Source of the DNA: Burkholderia savannae | GTDB taxonomy: Bacteria; Pseudomonadota; Gammaproteobacteria; Burkholderiales; Burkholderiaceae | DNA length: 64,000 bases | Direction: 5' to 3' | Assembly (NCBI RefSeq): GCF_001524445.2 | Contig: NZ_CP013418.1 | Span: forward strand, 1,054,001 to 1,118,000 | In this document: positions 38,795 to 48,453 of the stretch, piece by piece | Position numbering within the stretch: position 1 is the first letter of the stretch | Layout of the letters: each line of letters starts with the position of its first letter | The notes under the pieces: model-generated | The model's input: the letters and a program-made list of their open reading frames with translations, nothing else | Databases searched by the model: none | Told to the model about the DNA's origin: nothing | Translations under genes and position numbers: made by a program

Positions 38795-40106
38795 GAAGAG
38801 CCGGTCCGGAAACGTTGTGGTTGAAAACGATGGGCTCGACCTTGCCGAGCAGGAACAGGTAATTGACGATCGCGACGCCGATCAGCGCGGCAGAAAACAC
38901 GAGCGCGGGCATGAACGAGCCGGTTGCGCCGACGATCGCGCCCGTGACGATCGGCCCGACGACGCCGCCGAGGTTCGACACCATGTTCTGCAATCCGGCC
39001 ACCATCGACACGGAGTTGCCCGGCGCGACGTCCGCGGGCAGCGCCCACACCTGCGACGCGGCGACGGTCATCCCCGATTTCGCCACGCACAGCAGAAACA
39101 CCGCGAGCGCCGCCGACTGAGCGAACGCGGCGAGCCCGATGCTCGACGCCATCACGAGGCCGACGACGAGGAACAGCTTGCGCGTCGCGGTCAGCGACAG
39201 CCGGCCCGACGCATGAACGCGGTCCGACGCCCAGCCCGCGAGCACCTCGACGAACATCGACACGAACAGCGGCAGCGACGCCATGAAGCCCATCTCCATC
39301 AGCCCCATCCCGCGCTCCTTGACGAGATAGGTCGGCAGCCACGTGATGAAGAAGTACGAGTTGTAGTTGATCATGAAGAAGCCGATGCACATCGCGCAGA
39401 CGTTGCGGTGCGCGAGCAGCCGATACCACGGCATGCGCGGCGCGCCGGCGTCCGTGCGCGCGGCAGGCTGCCCGCCGCGGATGTGCGCGAGCTCGGCCGC
39501 GTTCACGCGCTTGTGCCGCGCGGGAGAATCCTTGAACACGACGAACCACGCCGCGCTCCAGACGATGCCGAGCGCGCCCGTCGCCGCGAACGTGACGCGC
39601 CAGTCGAACGCCGCGATCAGCCACGCGATCAGCGGCAGCGCGATCGCGCTGCCGAGCTTCGAGCCGCTGTCGAAGATCGCGGCCACCGTCGCGCGCTCCG
39701 CCTTCGGAAACCAGCGCGCGGTGATGCCCGCGTTGCTCGGGTACGCGCCCGCCTCGCCGACGCCGAGCGCGACGCGCAGCGCGACAAGCGACTTGAAGCC
39801 GTTCGACAGCCCCGTCACCGCGGTCGCGAGCGACCACCACAACACCGCGAAGCCGAGCACCTTCTTCTGCCCGCAGCGATCGGCGAGCATGCCGGCCGGC
39901 AATTGCAGCAGCGCGTACGACCAGAAGAACGCCGACATCACGATGCCCATCTCGACCGGGCCCAGATGGAATTCCTTCTGGATGTGCGGCGCGGCGGCCG
40001 ACAGCACGGTGCGGTCGATATAGTTGATCGCGATCGCCGCCCACATCAGGCCGGCGACGATCCAGCGCACGTTCGAGCGCGTGCCGCGTTGCGGGGTGTG
40101 CTGCAT
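38763..40106 (-). CDS. MFS transporter, sugar-acid symporter type (GudP/GarP/ExuT-like)
   Basis: 447 residues, 12 hydrophobic segments, anion:cation symporter branch. Landmarks: [20 protein letters not shown] in helix 1, [20 protein letters not shown] in the helix 2-3 loop, [20 protein letters not shown] in helix 4, with [20 protein letters not shown] after it. These are typical of hexarate and hexuronate importers (proton symport of galactarate, glucarate or galactonate). It sits between the dehydratase and aldolase genes of the same pathway, and the aldolase start lies within its 3' end, so they are cotranscribed. Confidence 0.88.
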   Translation of the reverse strand: MQHTPQRGTRSNVRWIVAGLMWAAIAINYIDRTVLSAAAPHIQKEFHLGPVEMGIVMSAFFWSYALLQLPAGMLADRCGQKKVLGFAVLWWSLATAVTGLSNGFKSLVALRVALGVGEAGAYPSNAGITARWFPKAERATVAAIFDSGSKLGSAIALPLIAWLIAAFDWRVTFAATGALGIVWSAAWFVVFKDSPARHKRVNAAELAHIRGGQPAARTDAGAPRMPWYRLLAHRNVCAMCIGFFMINYNSYFFITWLPTYLVKERGMGLMEMGFMASLPLFVSMFVEVLAGWASDRVHASGRLSLTATRKLFLVVGLVMASSIGLAAFAQSAALAVFLLCVAKSGMTVAASQVWALPADVAPGNSVSMVAGLQNMVSNLGGVVGPIVTGAIVGATGSFMPALVFSAALIGVAIVNYLFLLGKVEPIVFNHNVSGPALHERNNVNART

Positions 40107-40154
40107 GGTGTGTCTCCGAGATTGTCTTGATGCTTCGCGTACTTCGCCGCGTAT

Positions 40155-40292
40155 TCGCTTTACCGCTTTACCGCTTTACCGCTTTACCGATTTACCGATT
40201 TACCGATTTACCGATTTGCCGATTTGCCGATTTGCCGATTTGCCGATTTGCCGATTTGCCGATTTGCCGATTTGCCGATTTGCCGATTTGCC
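40155..40292 (+). repeat. Long octanucleotide array (CGCTTTAC / CGATTTAC / CGATTTGC)
   Basis: About 17 tandem 8-bp units in three successive versions: roughly three CGCTTTAC, then four CGATTTAC, then about ten CGATTTGC. The ordered drift shows slipped-strand growth from one side. It lies between the dehydratase and the MFS genes, so copy number may influence expression within the operon. Confidence 0.93.
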
Positions 40293-40371
40293 GCTCGACC
40301 GCTCGGTCGCCTTGCCGCCTTGTCGCCTTGCCGATTCGCCGCCGCACCGACCGTTCGCCGTGCCGCGCCGC

Positions 40372-41919
40372 CTAGCTGACGATCCCGAGATGCCAAGGCA
40401 CGAACTCGTGATCGCCGAGCCCGAGCAATTCGCTCTTCGTCCGCGCGCCGGACGCCGCGCGCAGGATGTGCTCGAAGATCTCGCGCCCCATCTCCTCGAC
40501 CGTGCGCTCGCCGTCGAGAATCCGCCCGCAGTTGATGTCCATGTCCTCCCCGAGCCGCTCGAACATCGGCGTGTTGCTCGCGAGCTTGAGCGTCGGCGCG
40601 GGCTTCGAGCCGAACATCGAGCCGCGGCCCGTCGTGAAGCAGATCAGGTTCGCGCCGCTCGCGATCTGCCCGGTGACGGCCACCGGGTCGTAGCCCGGCG
40701 AATCCATGAACACGAAGCCCGCGCGATCGATCGGCTCCGCGTATTCGTAGACGGCCTGCAACGGCGTCGTGCCGCCCTTCATCGCCGAGCCGAGCGATTT
40801 CTCGAAGATGTTCGCAAGGCCGCCCTGCTGGTTGCCGGGGCCGACGACGCCGTTGAACTGGCCGTTGTGGCCGCGCGTGTAGCGTTCCCACCACGCGAGG
40901 CGCTCGAGCAGCTTGCGGCCGACTTCCGGCGACACCGCGCGGCGCGTCAGCATGTATTCGACGCCGTGGATCTCGGGCGTCTCCGACAGGATCGCGGTGC
41001 CGCCGTGCCGCACGAGCAGATCCATCGCCGCGCCGAGCGCGGGGTTCGCGGTGATGCCGGAAAAGCCGTCGGAGCCGCCGCATTCGAGGCCGATCTTCAG
41101 ATGGCTCGCCGGCACCGGCCGCCGCACGACGTCGTTCGCGGCGGGCAGCATCGCTTCGATCGCGGCGACGCCCGCTTCGATCGTCGCGCGCGTGCCGCCC
41201 GTCTCCTGCATCACGAGCGTGCGCATCAGCCGGCCCGTGTCGAGCTCTTGCGACGCGATCAGATCCGCGACCTGGTTGCGCTCGCAACCAAGTCCGACGA
41301 TCAGGCCCCCTGCGAGATTCGGATGGCGCGCATAGCCCGCGAGCGTGCGGCGCAGCACGTCGAAATGCTCGCTCGGCGACGACATCCCGCAGCCGCTCGT
41401 CTGCGCGAACGCGACGACGCCGTCGACGTTCGGGAACGCGGCGAGCCGCTCTTGCGTGAATCGCGCGGCGATCTGCCGGATTACGGTCGCCGAGCAGTTC
41501 ACCGACGCGAGGATGCCGATGAAGTTGCGCGTCGCGACGCGCCCGTCCGGGCGCACGATGCCGTCGAACGTCGCGCGCTCGGCGGCGGCCACGTAGTCGA
41601 CGGGCTGCACGTCGAGGCCGAAGCCCGGATCGCGCGCGAAATCGACGAGCTCGACGTTGTGCGTGTGCACGTGCTCGCCCGGCGCGATGTCGCGCGCCGC
41701 ACGGCCGATCACCGCGTCGTACTTGCGGATCGGCTCGCCGCGCGCGATCGGCGCGGCCGCGACCTTGTGGCCGGGCGGCACCTGCGCGCGAATCCGCACC
41801 GCGACGCCGTCGAGCGCGAGCGTCTGGCCAAGCGACAGCGCGTCGCGCGCGATCAGCACGTTGTCGGCCGCGTGCAGCCGGATCAGGGGACCGGCGCCTG
41901 CCGGGCGTTGCTGCGACAT
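40372..41919 (-). CDS. garD: UxaA/GarD-family acid-sugar dehydratase (galactarate or altronate)
   Basis: 515 residues. N-terminal SAF domain (LIRLHAADNVLIARDALSLG to GEHVHTHNVEL, about 1-95), then the large dehydratase domain: DGRVATRNFIGILASVNCSA, VVAFAQTSGCGMSS, GLGCERNQ, IGLECGGSDGFSGITANPAL, and LICFTTGRGSMFG. These Cys and His residues are the conserved iron-site region. The enzyme removes water from galactarate (to 5-keto-4-deoxyglucarate) or from altronate; the aldolase and the importer downstream favour galactarate. First gene of the set, behind a hexamer repeat and the LacI operator region. Confidence 0.85.
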   Translation of the reverse strand: MSQQRPAGAGPLIRLHAADNVLIARDALSLGQTLALDGVAVRIRAQVPPGHKVAAAPIARGEPIRKYDAVIGRAARDIAPGEHVHTHNVELVDFARDPGFGLDVQPVDYVAAAERATFDGIVRPDGRVATRNFIGILASVNCSATVIRQIAARFTQERLAAFPNVDGVVAFAQTSGCGMSSPSEHFDVLRRTLAGYARHPNLAGGLIVGLGCERNQVADLIASQELDTGRLMRTLVMQETGGTRATIEAGVAAIEAMLPAANDVVRRPVPASHLKIGLECGGSDGFSGITANPALGAAMDLLVRHGGTAILSETPEIHGVEYMLTRRAVSPEVGRKLLERLAWWERYTRGHNGQFNGVVGPGNQQGGLANIFEKSLGSAMKGGTTPLQAVYEYAEPIDRAGFVFMDSPGYDPVAVTGQIASGANLICFTTGRGSMFGSKPAPTLKLASNTPMFERLGEDMDINCGRILDGERTVEEMGREIFEHILRAASGARTKSELLGLGDHEFVPWHLGIVS

Positions 41920-41966
41920 TCCTGCTCCTTCGTTCTTTGTCGGCGGGGCGCGCCGACGTGGGTTGC

Positions 41967-42056
41967 GGCTTCGGCTTCGGCTTCGGCTTCGGCTTCGGCT
42001 TCGGCTTCGGCTTCGGCTTCGGCTTCGGCTTCGGCTTCGGCTTCGGCTTCGGCTTT
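41967..42056 (+). repeat. Hexanucleotide repeat (GGCTTC)n
   Basis: About 14-15 uninterrupted copies of GGCTTC, beginning 48 bases upstream of the dehydratase start. The tract lies in the 5' leader or promoter of garD on the opposite strand (GAAGCC units). Change in copy number would shift leader length by whole hexamers and could tune expression. Confidence 0.95.
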
Positions 42057-42459
42057 CAGCATCGGCCTTGGCGTCGATTTCGGCCTCGATGTCGAGGCCG
42101 GTCGCGACGTCGGCGGCGCGCATCGGCATTGCCGTGGGCGCTCGCGCACCGCATCCCGATGCGACGTCGCATGACAGATCAACCTCGCCTCGAAGCGGCC
42201 CCCAAAGCGGCCCCAAAGCGAGCGGCCTCGAGGCACGCCTCCAAGCGAGCCGCCTGCAACCTGCGTCCCGGACCGACGGCTCCGTTCCCGCATCGGGCAA
42301 AACACACGCCGTCCAACCGGCTCGTCCATACGTCGCGGTACGCGCACGGTTCGGCCCGCCCGCCTTCCGCGCCGCCGCGAAGCGACGCGAGCACATGCAC
42401 GCGATGCCCCGACGACGCCGGCCGCGCTCCAACGCCCGTCGCCCCGCGATTCTCCAGAT

Positions 42460-42492
42460 CTATGTTACCGGTTCATGTAACCGGTAACATAG
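42460..42492. promoter_or_regulatory. Perfect 33-bp palindromic operator for the LacI regulator
   Basis: CTATGTTACCGGTT-CATGT-AACCGGTAACATAG: 14-bp perfect arms around 5 bases. Each half resembles the GntR-type LacI-family operator (ATGTTACCGGTAACAT), so two overlapping half-operators may be present. It lies 28-60 bases upstream of the regulator start. Confidence 0.85.
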
Positions 42493-42519
42493 CCGCGATC
42501 GTAGCCGCCTTTTGCGATA

Positions 42520-43608
42520 ATGGCTACCCTCCATAACCCGAATCGAACCACCTTGCCCGTGACGAAACCCCAGCCCGCCCCCGCCGCCGCGCCGAGCCCG
42601 CCCGCCCGCCGTGCACGCAAGAACACCGGGCGCGTGACGCTGAACGATCTCGCGAAGCTGGTGGGCGTCACGAAAGTCACGGTGTCGCGCGCGCTGAACA
42701 CGCCCGAGCTCGTGTCGGCCGACACGCGCGAGCGCGTGCTCGCCGCGGTCCGTCAGACGGGCTACACGCCCGATCTCGTCGCCGGCTCGCTCGCGTCGAA
42801 CCGCAGCCGGCTGATCGTCGCGCTGATCCCGACGATCGCGGGCAGCGTGTTCCAGGAGACGGTCGCCGCGCTGACGAACGAGCTCGCGGCGGCCGGCTAC
42901 CAGTTGCTGATCGGCCAGAGCGGCTACGACGATTCGCGCGAGGACGCGCTCATCGACGCGGTGATCGGCCGGCGCCCGGCCGGCATCGTGCTGACGGGCG
43001 TCGCGCATTCGGAGCACGCGCGCGGCAAGCTGCGCGCGTCGGGCATTCCGGTCGTCGAGACGTGGGATCTGACGCGCTCGCCGCTCGACATGCTGGTCGG
43101 CTTCTCGCACCGCGAGGTCGGCGAAGCCGCCGCGCGCTATTTGCAGCGGCGCGGCGCGCGCCGGCCCGCCGTCGTCACGCCGAGCGACCGGCGCGCGCAA
43201 GTGCGCACGCAAGCGTTCGTCGACGCGTTCGGCGCGGCGGCCGCAATCCCGGTAATCGCCGCCGAATCGCCCGCGTCGCTCGGCGACGGCCGGCGCGCGC
43301 TCGGCGAGCTGCTCGAACGCATGCCGGACGTCGACGCGATCTTCTGCGGCGCCGACGTCCTCGCGCTCGGCGTGCTGATGGAGGCGAGCCATCGCGGAAT
43401 CGCGGTGCCGCAACGGCTGCGCGTGCTCGGCTACGGCGACCAGACCTTCGCGAAGGACACGACGCCCGCGCTGACGACGATCCGCATCGACGGCACCGGC
43501 ATCGGCAAGCTCGCCGCGTCGCTCCTGATCGAGCGGATCGAGCGCGATGCCGACGAGCGGCGCGTCGTCGACGTCGGCTTCACGCTCGTCGAACGCGACA
43601 GCGCGTAG
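42520..43608 (+). CDS. LacI-family regulator (GntR-like)
   Basis: 362 residues. The first 35 residues are a Pro/Ala-rich tail; then the HTH VTLNDLAKLVGVTKVTVSRA with hinge helix and RQTGYTPDLVAGSLASNRSR. The periplasmic-binding-type effector domain follows: LIVALIPTIAGSVFQETVAA, IVLTGVAHSEHARGKL, VGFSHREVGEAAARYL, VLGYGDQTFAKD. Divergent from the dehydratase operon, with a perfect palindrome just upstream, so it very likely represses itself and the galactarate genes. A start at a later Met is unlikely; the codon at 42520 is an ATG. Confidence 0.93.
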   Translation: MATLHNPNRTTLPVTKPQPAPAAAPSPPARRARKNTGRVTLNDLAKLVGVTKVTVSRALNTPELVSADTRERVLAAVRQTGYTPDLVAGSLASNRSRLIVALIPTIAGSVFQETVAALTNELAAAGYQLLIGQSGYDDSREDALIDAVIGRRPAGIVLTGVAHSEHARGKLRASGIPVVETWDLTRSPLDMLVGFSHREVGEAAARYLQRRGARRPAVVTPSDRRAQVRTQAFVDAFGAAAAIPVIAAESPASLGDGRRALGELLERMPDVDAIFCGADVLALGVLMEASHRGIAVPQRLRVLGYGDQTFAKDTTPALTTIRIDGTGIGKLAASLLIERIERDADERRVVDVGFTLVERDSA

Positions 43609-43689
43609 CGACGCACGCGGACAATTCGCCCCCGACGCCGACGCCGCTCGAACGGCGTCGCCCTCTGATTCCGATCCGGAGCCTTCGAC

Positions 43690-44694
43690 ATGGACTTCAC
43701 CCGACGCAGCCTGCTCGGCGCCGCGCTCGCCGGCGCGCTCGACGCGGCCGTGCCGTGCGCGCACGCGCAGGCCGCCGGGCGCGCGACGCCAACACCGACA
43801 TCACCGTCGCCGCAGCCGGACGACGCGCCGCGCGCCGCTCCCGACGAAACGATTCCGCTGTGGCCCGGCCCCGCACCCGACCCGATCGCGACGACGGGCG
43901 CGGGCGACGGCGAGCGGAGCGGCAAGCACGGCAGCGTGTCGCATGTCGCGCGGCCGCGGCTCAACGTCTATCGCCCCGCGCGCGGCACCGGCGGCGCGGC
44001 GCTCGTGATCGCGGGCGGCGGCTACGACCACGTCGAGCTCGGCAACGAGAGCACGCCGATGTGCACGTGGCTGAAGGCGCTGGGCGTCACCGCATTCGAG
44101 CTCGTCTACCGGCTTCCCGAGCAAGGCTGGTCCCGGCTCGCGCCGCTGCAGGACGGCCAGCGCGCGATGCGCGTGATTCGCGCGCGCGCGAAGCGCGACG
44201 GCTTCGACCCCGCGCGGATCGCGATCGTCGGCTTTTCCGCGGGCGGGCATCTCGCCGGGATGACCGCCGTCGAGCCCGACGCACGACGCTACGCGAGCGT
44301 CGACGACGCCGATCGCGAATCCGCGCGCCCCGATCTCGCCGCGCTGCTCTATCCGGTGCTGACGCTGATGCCGCCGTTCGACCGCACGCGCACGCGCCTG
44401 CACATCGTCGGCGCGCATCCGGCACAGGCGGACAGCGAGGCGCTGTCGGCGAACCTGCACGTGAGTCCGCGCACGCCGCCGACGTTTCTCGCGCACGCGT
44501 TCGACGATCCGATCGCGCCGATCGACAACAGCCTGCTGATGGCGAGCGCGCTGCGCGCAGCGCAGGTGAGCGTCGAGCTGCACGCGTTCCAGACGGGCGG
44601 CCACGGCTGGGGGATGGGCAAGCCCGGCAGCGCCGTGCGCGCATGGCCCGCGCTCTTCGAGCAATGGGCGCGGCTGAACCGGTTGCTGCCGTGA
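43690..44694 (+). CDS. Secreted alpha/beta hydrolase (esterase, BD-FAE/acetyl-esterase type)
   Basis: 334 residues. The N-terminus has a Tat-like signal (FTRRSLLGAALAGALDAA) ending CAHAQA. GGGYDHVELGNE is the HGG-type oxyanion loop, IVGFSAGGHLAG the nucleophile elbow (Ser), AFDDPIAP the Asp, and GGHGWGMG the His, completing the triad. Such enzymes deacetylate sugars or xylan, or cleave small esters. It follows the LacI gene closely (80 bases) and might be cotranscribed, which would suit acetylated plant sugars. Confidence 0.88.
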   Translation: MDFTRRSLLGAALAGALDAAVPCAHAQAAGRATPTPTSPSPQPDDAPRAAPDETIPLWPGPAPDPIATTGAGDGERSGKHGSVSHVARPRLNVYRPARGTGGAALVIAGGGYDHVELGNESTPMCTWLKALGVTAFELVYRLPEQGWSRLAPLQDGQRAMRVIRARAKRDGFDPARIAIVGFSAGGHLAGMTAVEPDARRYASVDDADRESARPDLAALLYPVLTLMPPFDRTRTRLHIVGAHPAQADSEALSANLHVSPRTPPTFLAHAFDDPIAPIDNSLLMASALRAAQVSVELHAFQTGGHGWGMGKPGSAVRAWPALFEQWARLNRLLP

Positions 44695-45152
44695 CGCGAT
44701 CGCGCGCAGCGTACATCGCGCGGCGCGCGATGCGGCGCACGCGATCGCGCGAGGCGAAGCCGCGCGGCCGCGCACGCCGCCCCACACGACATGCGCACCG
44801 CGCTTTCGCCGGCGCAACGCAACGCGACACGACCCGACACGCATCGCAACTCGCACGCCGCACAACGCGAAACCACGCGGCGCGCCCGCACGCGCGCTCG
44901 ATCGATCGATCCAACACGCGGCCCGCTCTCCTACGATCCGCTTTCCATCCGTAACGCCGCCGACATCAACCTGTAATTGCGTCGAAGGCGCATCGCCTCC
45001 ATAGCTTCATACCAAACTGGTCCAATGCTGCCGTTTCGTTTCCGGCGCACGGCGCGTCCCCGACGCCCGCGCTTCCCGCGCGACCGGTTCCCGCCGCGCG
45101 ATCCGCCGCGGATTCGCGTCATCCGAACGGCCTTTCCTGGGAGTCCCATCTG
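44695..45152. other. Intergenic region before acpA
   Basis: About 460 bases, no recognisable gene; open frames are Arg-rich noise. It ends with the ribosome binding site TGGGAG of the next gene. Confidence 0.4.
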
Positions 45153-46820
45153 ATGTTTCGTCGAGCCTTGATCGCCACCGCGTGCGCCGGATCGGCCATC
45201 GCCCTCCATGCCTGCGGCGGCACCGACAGCTCCGCGCCCGTCACGTCGCAGAACGCGTTGCAAACCGCGACGCCGATCAAGCACCTCGTCGTGATCTACG
45301 GCGAGAACGTGTCGTTCGACCACTACTTCGGCACCTATCCGAGCGCCGCGAACCCGCCGGGCGAGCCGGCGTTCAGCGCGGCGTCGGGCACGCCGTCGGT
45401 CAACGGCCTGTCGGGCCTCCTGCTCACCGCGAATCCGAACGCGACGAATCCGGCGAACGGCACGGGCGCGACGAATCCGTTCCGCCTCGACCGCACGCAG
45501 GCCGCGACGGCCGACCAGAACCACGCGTACACGGCCGAAGAGCAGGCATACGACAACGGCCTCGCCGATCTCTTCCCGAAATACACGGGCAACGGCTCGA
45601 GCGGCGGCGCGGGCGCGTTCGGCACGACGGGCCAGGTGATGGGCTACTTCGACGGCAACACGGTGACGGCGCTGTGGAACTACGCGCAGCGCTTCGCGAT
45701 GAGCGACAACGCGTATACGTCGACCTACGGCCCGTCGACGCCGGGCGCGCTCAACGTGATCGCCGGCCAGACCAACGGGATGCAGATCGTGAAGACGTCG
45801 AAGGCCGCATCGACGCTCGCGAAGACGTCGTACTACATCAACGACGGCCAGGGCGGCCTCACGATGATCAATGACGTCGACCCCGGCTACGACATGTGCT
45901 CGAGCCAGACCGATCAGGCGATGATGTCCGGCAAGAACATCGGCGATCTGCTGAACGCGCGCAACATCACGTGGGGCGGCTTCATGGGCGGCTTCAACCT
46001 GTCGACGACGAACGCGAACGGCACGACAGGCTGCAAGCGCAGCACGATCGCGACCGCCGTGAACGCGGCGACGACCGACTACATCCCGCACCACAACTGG
46101 TTCCAGTATTACGCGTCGACGGCGAACCCGCAGCACACGCGCCCGAGCTCCACCGCGGCGATCGGCTCGAGCGTGCAGACGGACGGCAAGACGCCTGAGC
46201 CCGCGAACCATCAGTACGATTCGGACGACTTCTTCGCGGCCGTGAAGGCGGGCAACTTCCCGTCGGTCAGCTTCCTGAAGGCGCCCGCCGCGCAGGATGC
46301 GCACGCCGGCTACTCCGATCCGCTCGACGAGCAGCAGTTCGTGACGAATGTCATCAACTTCCTGCAGCAGCAGCCCGACTGGCAGAACACCGCGGTGATC
46401 ATCACCTACGACGACTCGGACGGCTGGTACGACCATGCGTACGCGAGCCCGACGCGCGCGTCGTTCGACGCGGTCGATCAACTGAACGGCAACGGCGCGT
46501 GCGGCTCCGGCACGGCGACGACGGGCATCAACGGCGCGCCCGTCAACGGCCGCTGCGGCCCGGGCACGCGGATTCCGTTCGTGGTCGTGTCGCCGTGGGC
46601 GAAGCAGAACTACGTGAGCCACACGCTGATCGATCAGGCGTCGGTGGTCCGCTTCATCGAGGACAACTGGCTCGGCGGCCAGCGGATCGGCGGCGGCTCG
46701 TTCGACGCGACGGCAGGCGACATGCGCGATCTGTTCAACTTCACCGGCACGGTGAACGCGGCGCCGCTGTACCTCGATCCGACGCTCGGCACGAAGGTCG
46801 CGGCGGCGCCCTCGATGTGA
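45153..46820 (+). CDS. acpA: Acid phosphatase AcpA family (phosphoesterase/phospholipase C superfamily)
   Basis: 555 residues. Lipoprotein-like N-terminus: signal with GSAIALHACGG (lipobox LHAC). The superfamily landmarks are IKHLVVIYGENVSFDHYFGT (metal and nucleophile site), TYGPSTPGALNVIAGQTNG, VDPGYDMCSS, VSFLKAPAAQDAHAGYSDPL and VIITYDDSDGWYDHAYAS, ending with GTRIPFVVVSPWAKQNYVSH. Francisella AcpA and Burkholderia orthologues have this arrangement and release phosphate from tyrosine-phosphate, ATP and other esters at acid pH. Outer periplasmic face. Followed by a peroxidase gene 121 bases later. Confidence 0.92.
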   Translation: MFRRALIATACAGSAIALHACGGTDSSAPVTSQNALQTATPIKHLVVIYGENVSFDHYFGTYPSAANPPGEPAFSAASGTPSVNGLSGLLLTANPNATNPANGTGATNPFRLDRTQAATADQNHAYTAEEQAYDNGLADLFPKYTGNGSSGGAGAFGTTGQVMGYFDGNTVTALWNYAQRFAMSDNAYTSTYGPSTPGALNVIAGQTNGMQIVKTSKAASTLAKTSYYINDGQGGLTMINDVDPGYDMCSSQTDQAMMSGKNIGDLLNARNITWGGFMGGFNLSTTNANGTTGCKRSTIATAVNAATTDYIPHHNWFQYYASTANPQHTRPSSTAAIGSSVQTDGKTPEPANHQYDSDDFFAAVKAGNFPSVSFLKAPAAQDAHAGYSDPLDEQQFVTNVINFLQQQPDWQNTAVIITYDDSDGWYDHAYASPTRASFDAVDQLNGNGACGSGTATTGINGAPVNGRCGPGTRIPFVVVSPWAKQNYVSHTLIDQASVVRFIEDNWLGGQRIGGGSFDATAGDMRDLFNFTGTVNAAPLYLDPTLGTKVAAAPSM

Positions 46821-46941
46821 CCGGTCCGGATGTGTCGCGCGGCGTGCCGCCGCGTGACGCCCGACACGCGGCCGGCCGGCGCGCAGCGCGTCGGCCGGCC
46901 GTCGCTCCGGCGCGCCGCGCGCCGGATTTTTCGTTTGCACG

Positions 46942-48453
46942 ATGACGACCGAACGTTCCAGCATGGCCGAACCGCTTTCCGCGCAATCCGCGTCGCCCGC
47001 CCGATCCGCCGCTGCCGCGCGGCCTTGCCGCCCCGCCCGGCCCGATGCGCGCGCGGCGGCCGCGCCTCCCGCCGGCTCGCCCCACGTGCGCCGCCGCAAT
47101 GCGCGCGCCGTGCGCCACGCGCTGTCGCTCGCCGCATTCGGCGTGCTCGGCTCCGCTGCGTTCGCGCTCGCGTTTCCGGAGCATGCGCCGGACGCGGTCG
47201 GCGCGATCGTCGAAAACCTGACGGGCGCGAATCCGCATCCGGTCACGCTGCATCGCCCGAGCGCCGAACCGCTGAGCGCGGTCGCGCAACTCGGCCGGGC
47301 GCTGTTCTTCGATCCGGCGCTGTCCGCGTCGGGCCGCCAGTCGTGCGCGTCGTGTCACAGCCCCGACCGCGCATATGGGCCGCCGAACGATCTCGACGTG
47401 CAGTTGGGCGGCGCCGCGCTCACGCGGCCCGGCTACCGGCCCCCGCCGTCGCTGATGTACCTGTACCGTCAGCCGAATTTCAGCATCGGCCCCGACTCGT
47501 CCGAGAGCGACGATGCGGCGAGCGTCGCGCAGCAGGCGGCCTCGGCGGCGGGCGTCGTGCGCGAGCAGAAGACGGCTGGCGCCGCCGCCGCGCCGCAACT
47601 CGTGCCGCAAGGCGGAATGTTCTGGGACGGCCGCGCGGACACGCTGCAGCAGCAGGCGTTCGGCCCGCTGCTCAATCCCGTCGAAATGGCGAACGCGAGC
47701 ATCGACGACGTCGCGCGCAAGCTCGCCGACGCACGGTATGCGGCGCAGTTCCGGCAGCTGTTCGGCCCGCGCATCTTCGACGACGCGCGTCTTACGGTAT
47801 CCGAAGCAATGTTCGCGATCGCGCGCTACCAGGTCGAGGACCCGTCGTTCCATCCGTATTCGAGCAAGTACGACCTCTGGCTCGAAGGCGACGCGCGCCT
47901 CACGCAGGCCGAGCTGCGCGGGATGCGGCTCTTCAACGATCCGGCGAAGGCGAATTGCGCGGGCTGCCATCTGTCGAAGCCGGCCGCGGACGGCTTGCCG
48001 CCGATGTTCACCGATTACCAGTACGAAGCGCTCGGCGCGCCGCGCAACCGCGCGCTTGCGCAGAACCGCAATCCGGCGTTCTACGATCTCGGCATCTGCG
48101 GGCCGTTCCGCGAAGACCTGAAGACGCAGACGCAATACTGCGGCATGTTCGCGACGCCGTCGCTGCGCAACGTCGCGACGCGACGCGTGTTCTTCCACAA
48201 CGGCGTCTATCACTCGCTCGATCAGGTGCTCGCGTTCTACAACCTGCGCAGTGTCGATCCGGGCAAGGTGTATCCGCGCGACGCGAGCGGCCGGGTCCGG
48301 CAGTACGACGACATTCCGCCTGCGTATCGCGCGAACGTCGACGTCGCCGACGCGCCGTTCGATCGCAAGCCCGGCGACGCGCCCGCGATGACCGAGCAGG
48401 ACATGCGCGACATCGTCGCGTTCCTGAACACGCTGACGGACGAGAAGCGCTGA
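46942..48453 (+). CDS. Di-heme cytochrome c peroxidase family protein
   Basis: 503 residues. After a cytoplasmic tail rich in Ala/Arg, a membrane helix (HALSLAAFGVLGSAAFALAF, about 53-72) anchors it facing the periplasm. Two heme-binding sites: CASCHS near 134 and CAGCHL near 337, as in MauG/CcpA proteins. QGGMFWDGRADTLQQQAFGP and PSLRNVATRRVFFHNGVYHS are conserved regions. It would reduce hydrogen peroxide or oxidise a partner. It follows acpA in the same direction and might share its transcript; this pairing recurs in related phosphatase operons by my recollection. Its stop codon abuts a MITE-like element. Confidence 0.88.
   Translation: MTTERSSMAEPLSAQSASPARSAAAARPCRPARPDARAAAAPPAGSPHVRRRNARAVRHALSLAAFGVLGSAAFALAFPEHAPDAVGAIVENLTGANPHPVTLHRPSAEPLSAVAQLGRALFFDPALSASGRQSCASCHSPDRAYGPPNDLDVQLGGAALTRPGYRPPPSLMYLYRQPNFSIGPDSSESDDAASVAQQAASAAGVVREQKTAGAAAAPQLVPQGGMFWDGRADTLQQQAFGPLLNPVEMANASIDDVARKLADARYAAQFRQLFGPRIFDDARLTVSEAMFAIARYQVEDPSFHPYSSKYDLWLEGDARLTQAELRGMRLFNDPAKANCAGCHLSKPAADGLPPMFTDYQYEALGAPRNRALAQNRNPAFYDLGICGPFREDLKTQTQYCGMFATPSLRNVATRRVFFHNGVYHSLDQVLAFYNLRSVDPGKVYPRDASGRVRQYDDIPPAYRANVDVADAPFDRKPGDAPAMTEQDMRDIVAFLNTLTDEKR

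Noticed and set aside
40155..40292. Possible CRISPR array
   Set aside because: Units are 8 bp in direct tandem with no spacers and no cas genes; it is a simple sequence repeat.
44931..47246. 771-codon open frame on the - strand
   Set aside because: Antisense of acpA and the peroxidase start; both sense genes show full family motifs, and this frame shows none.
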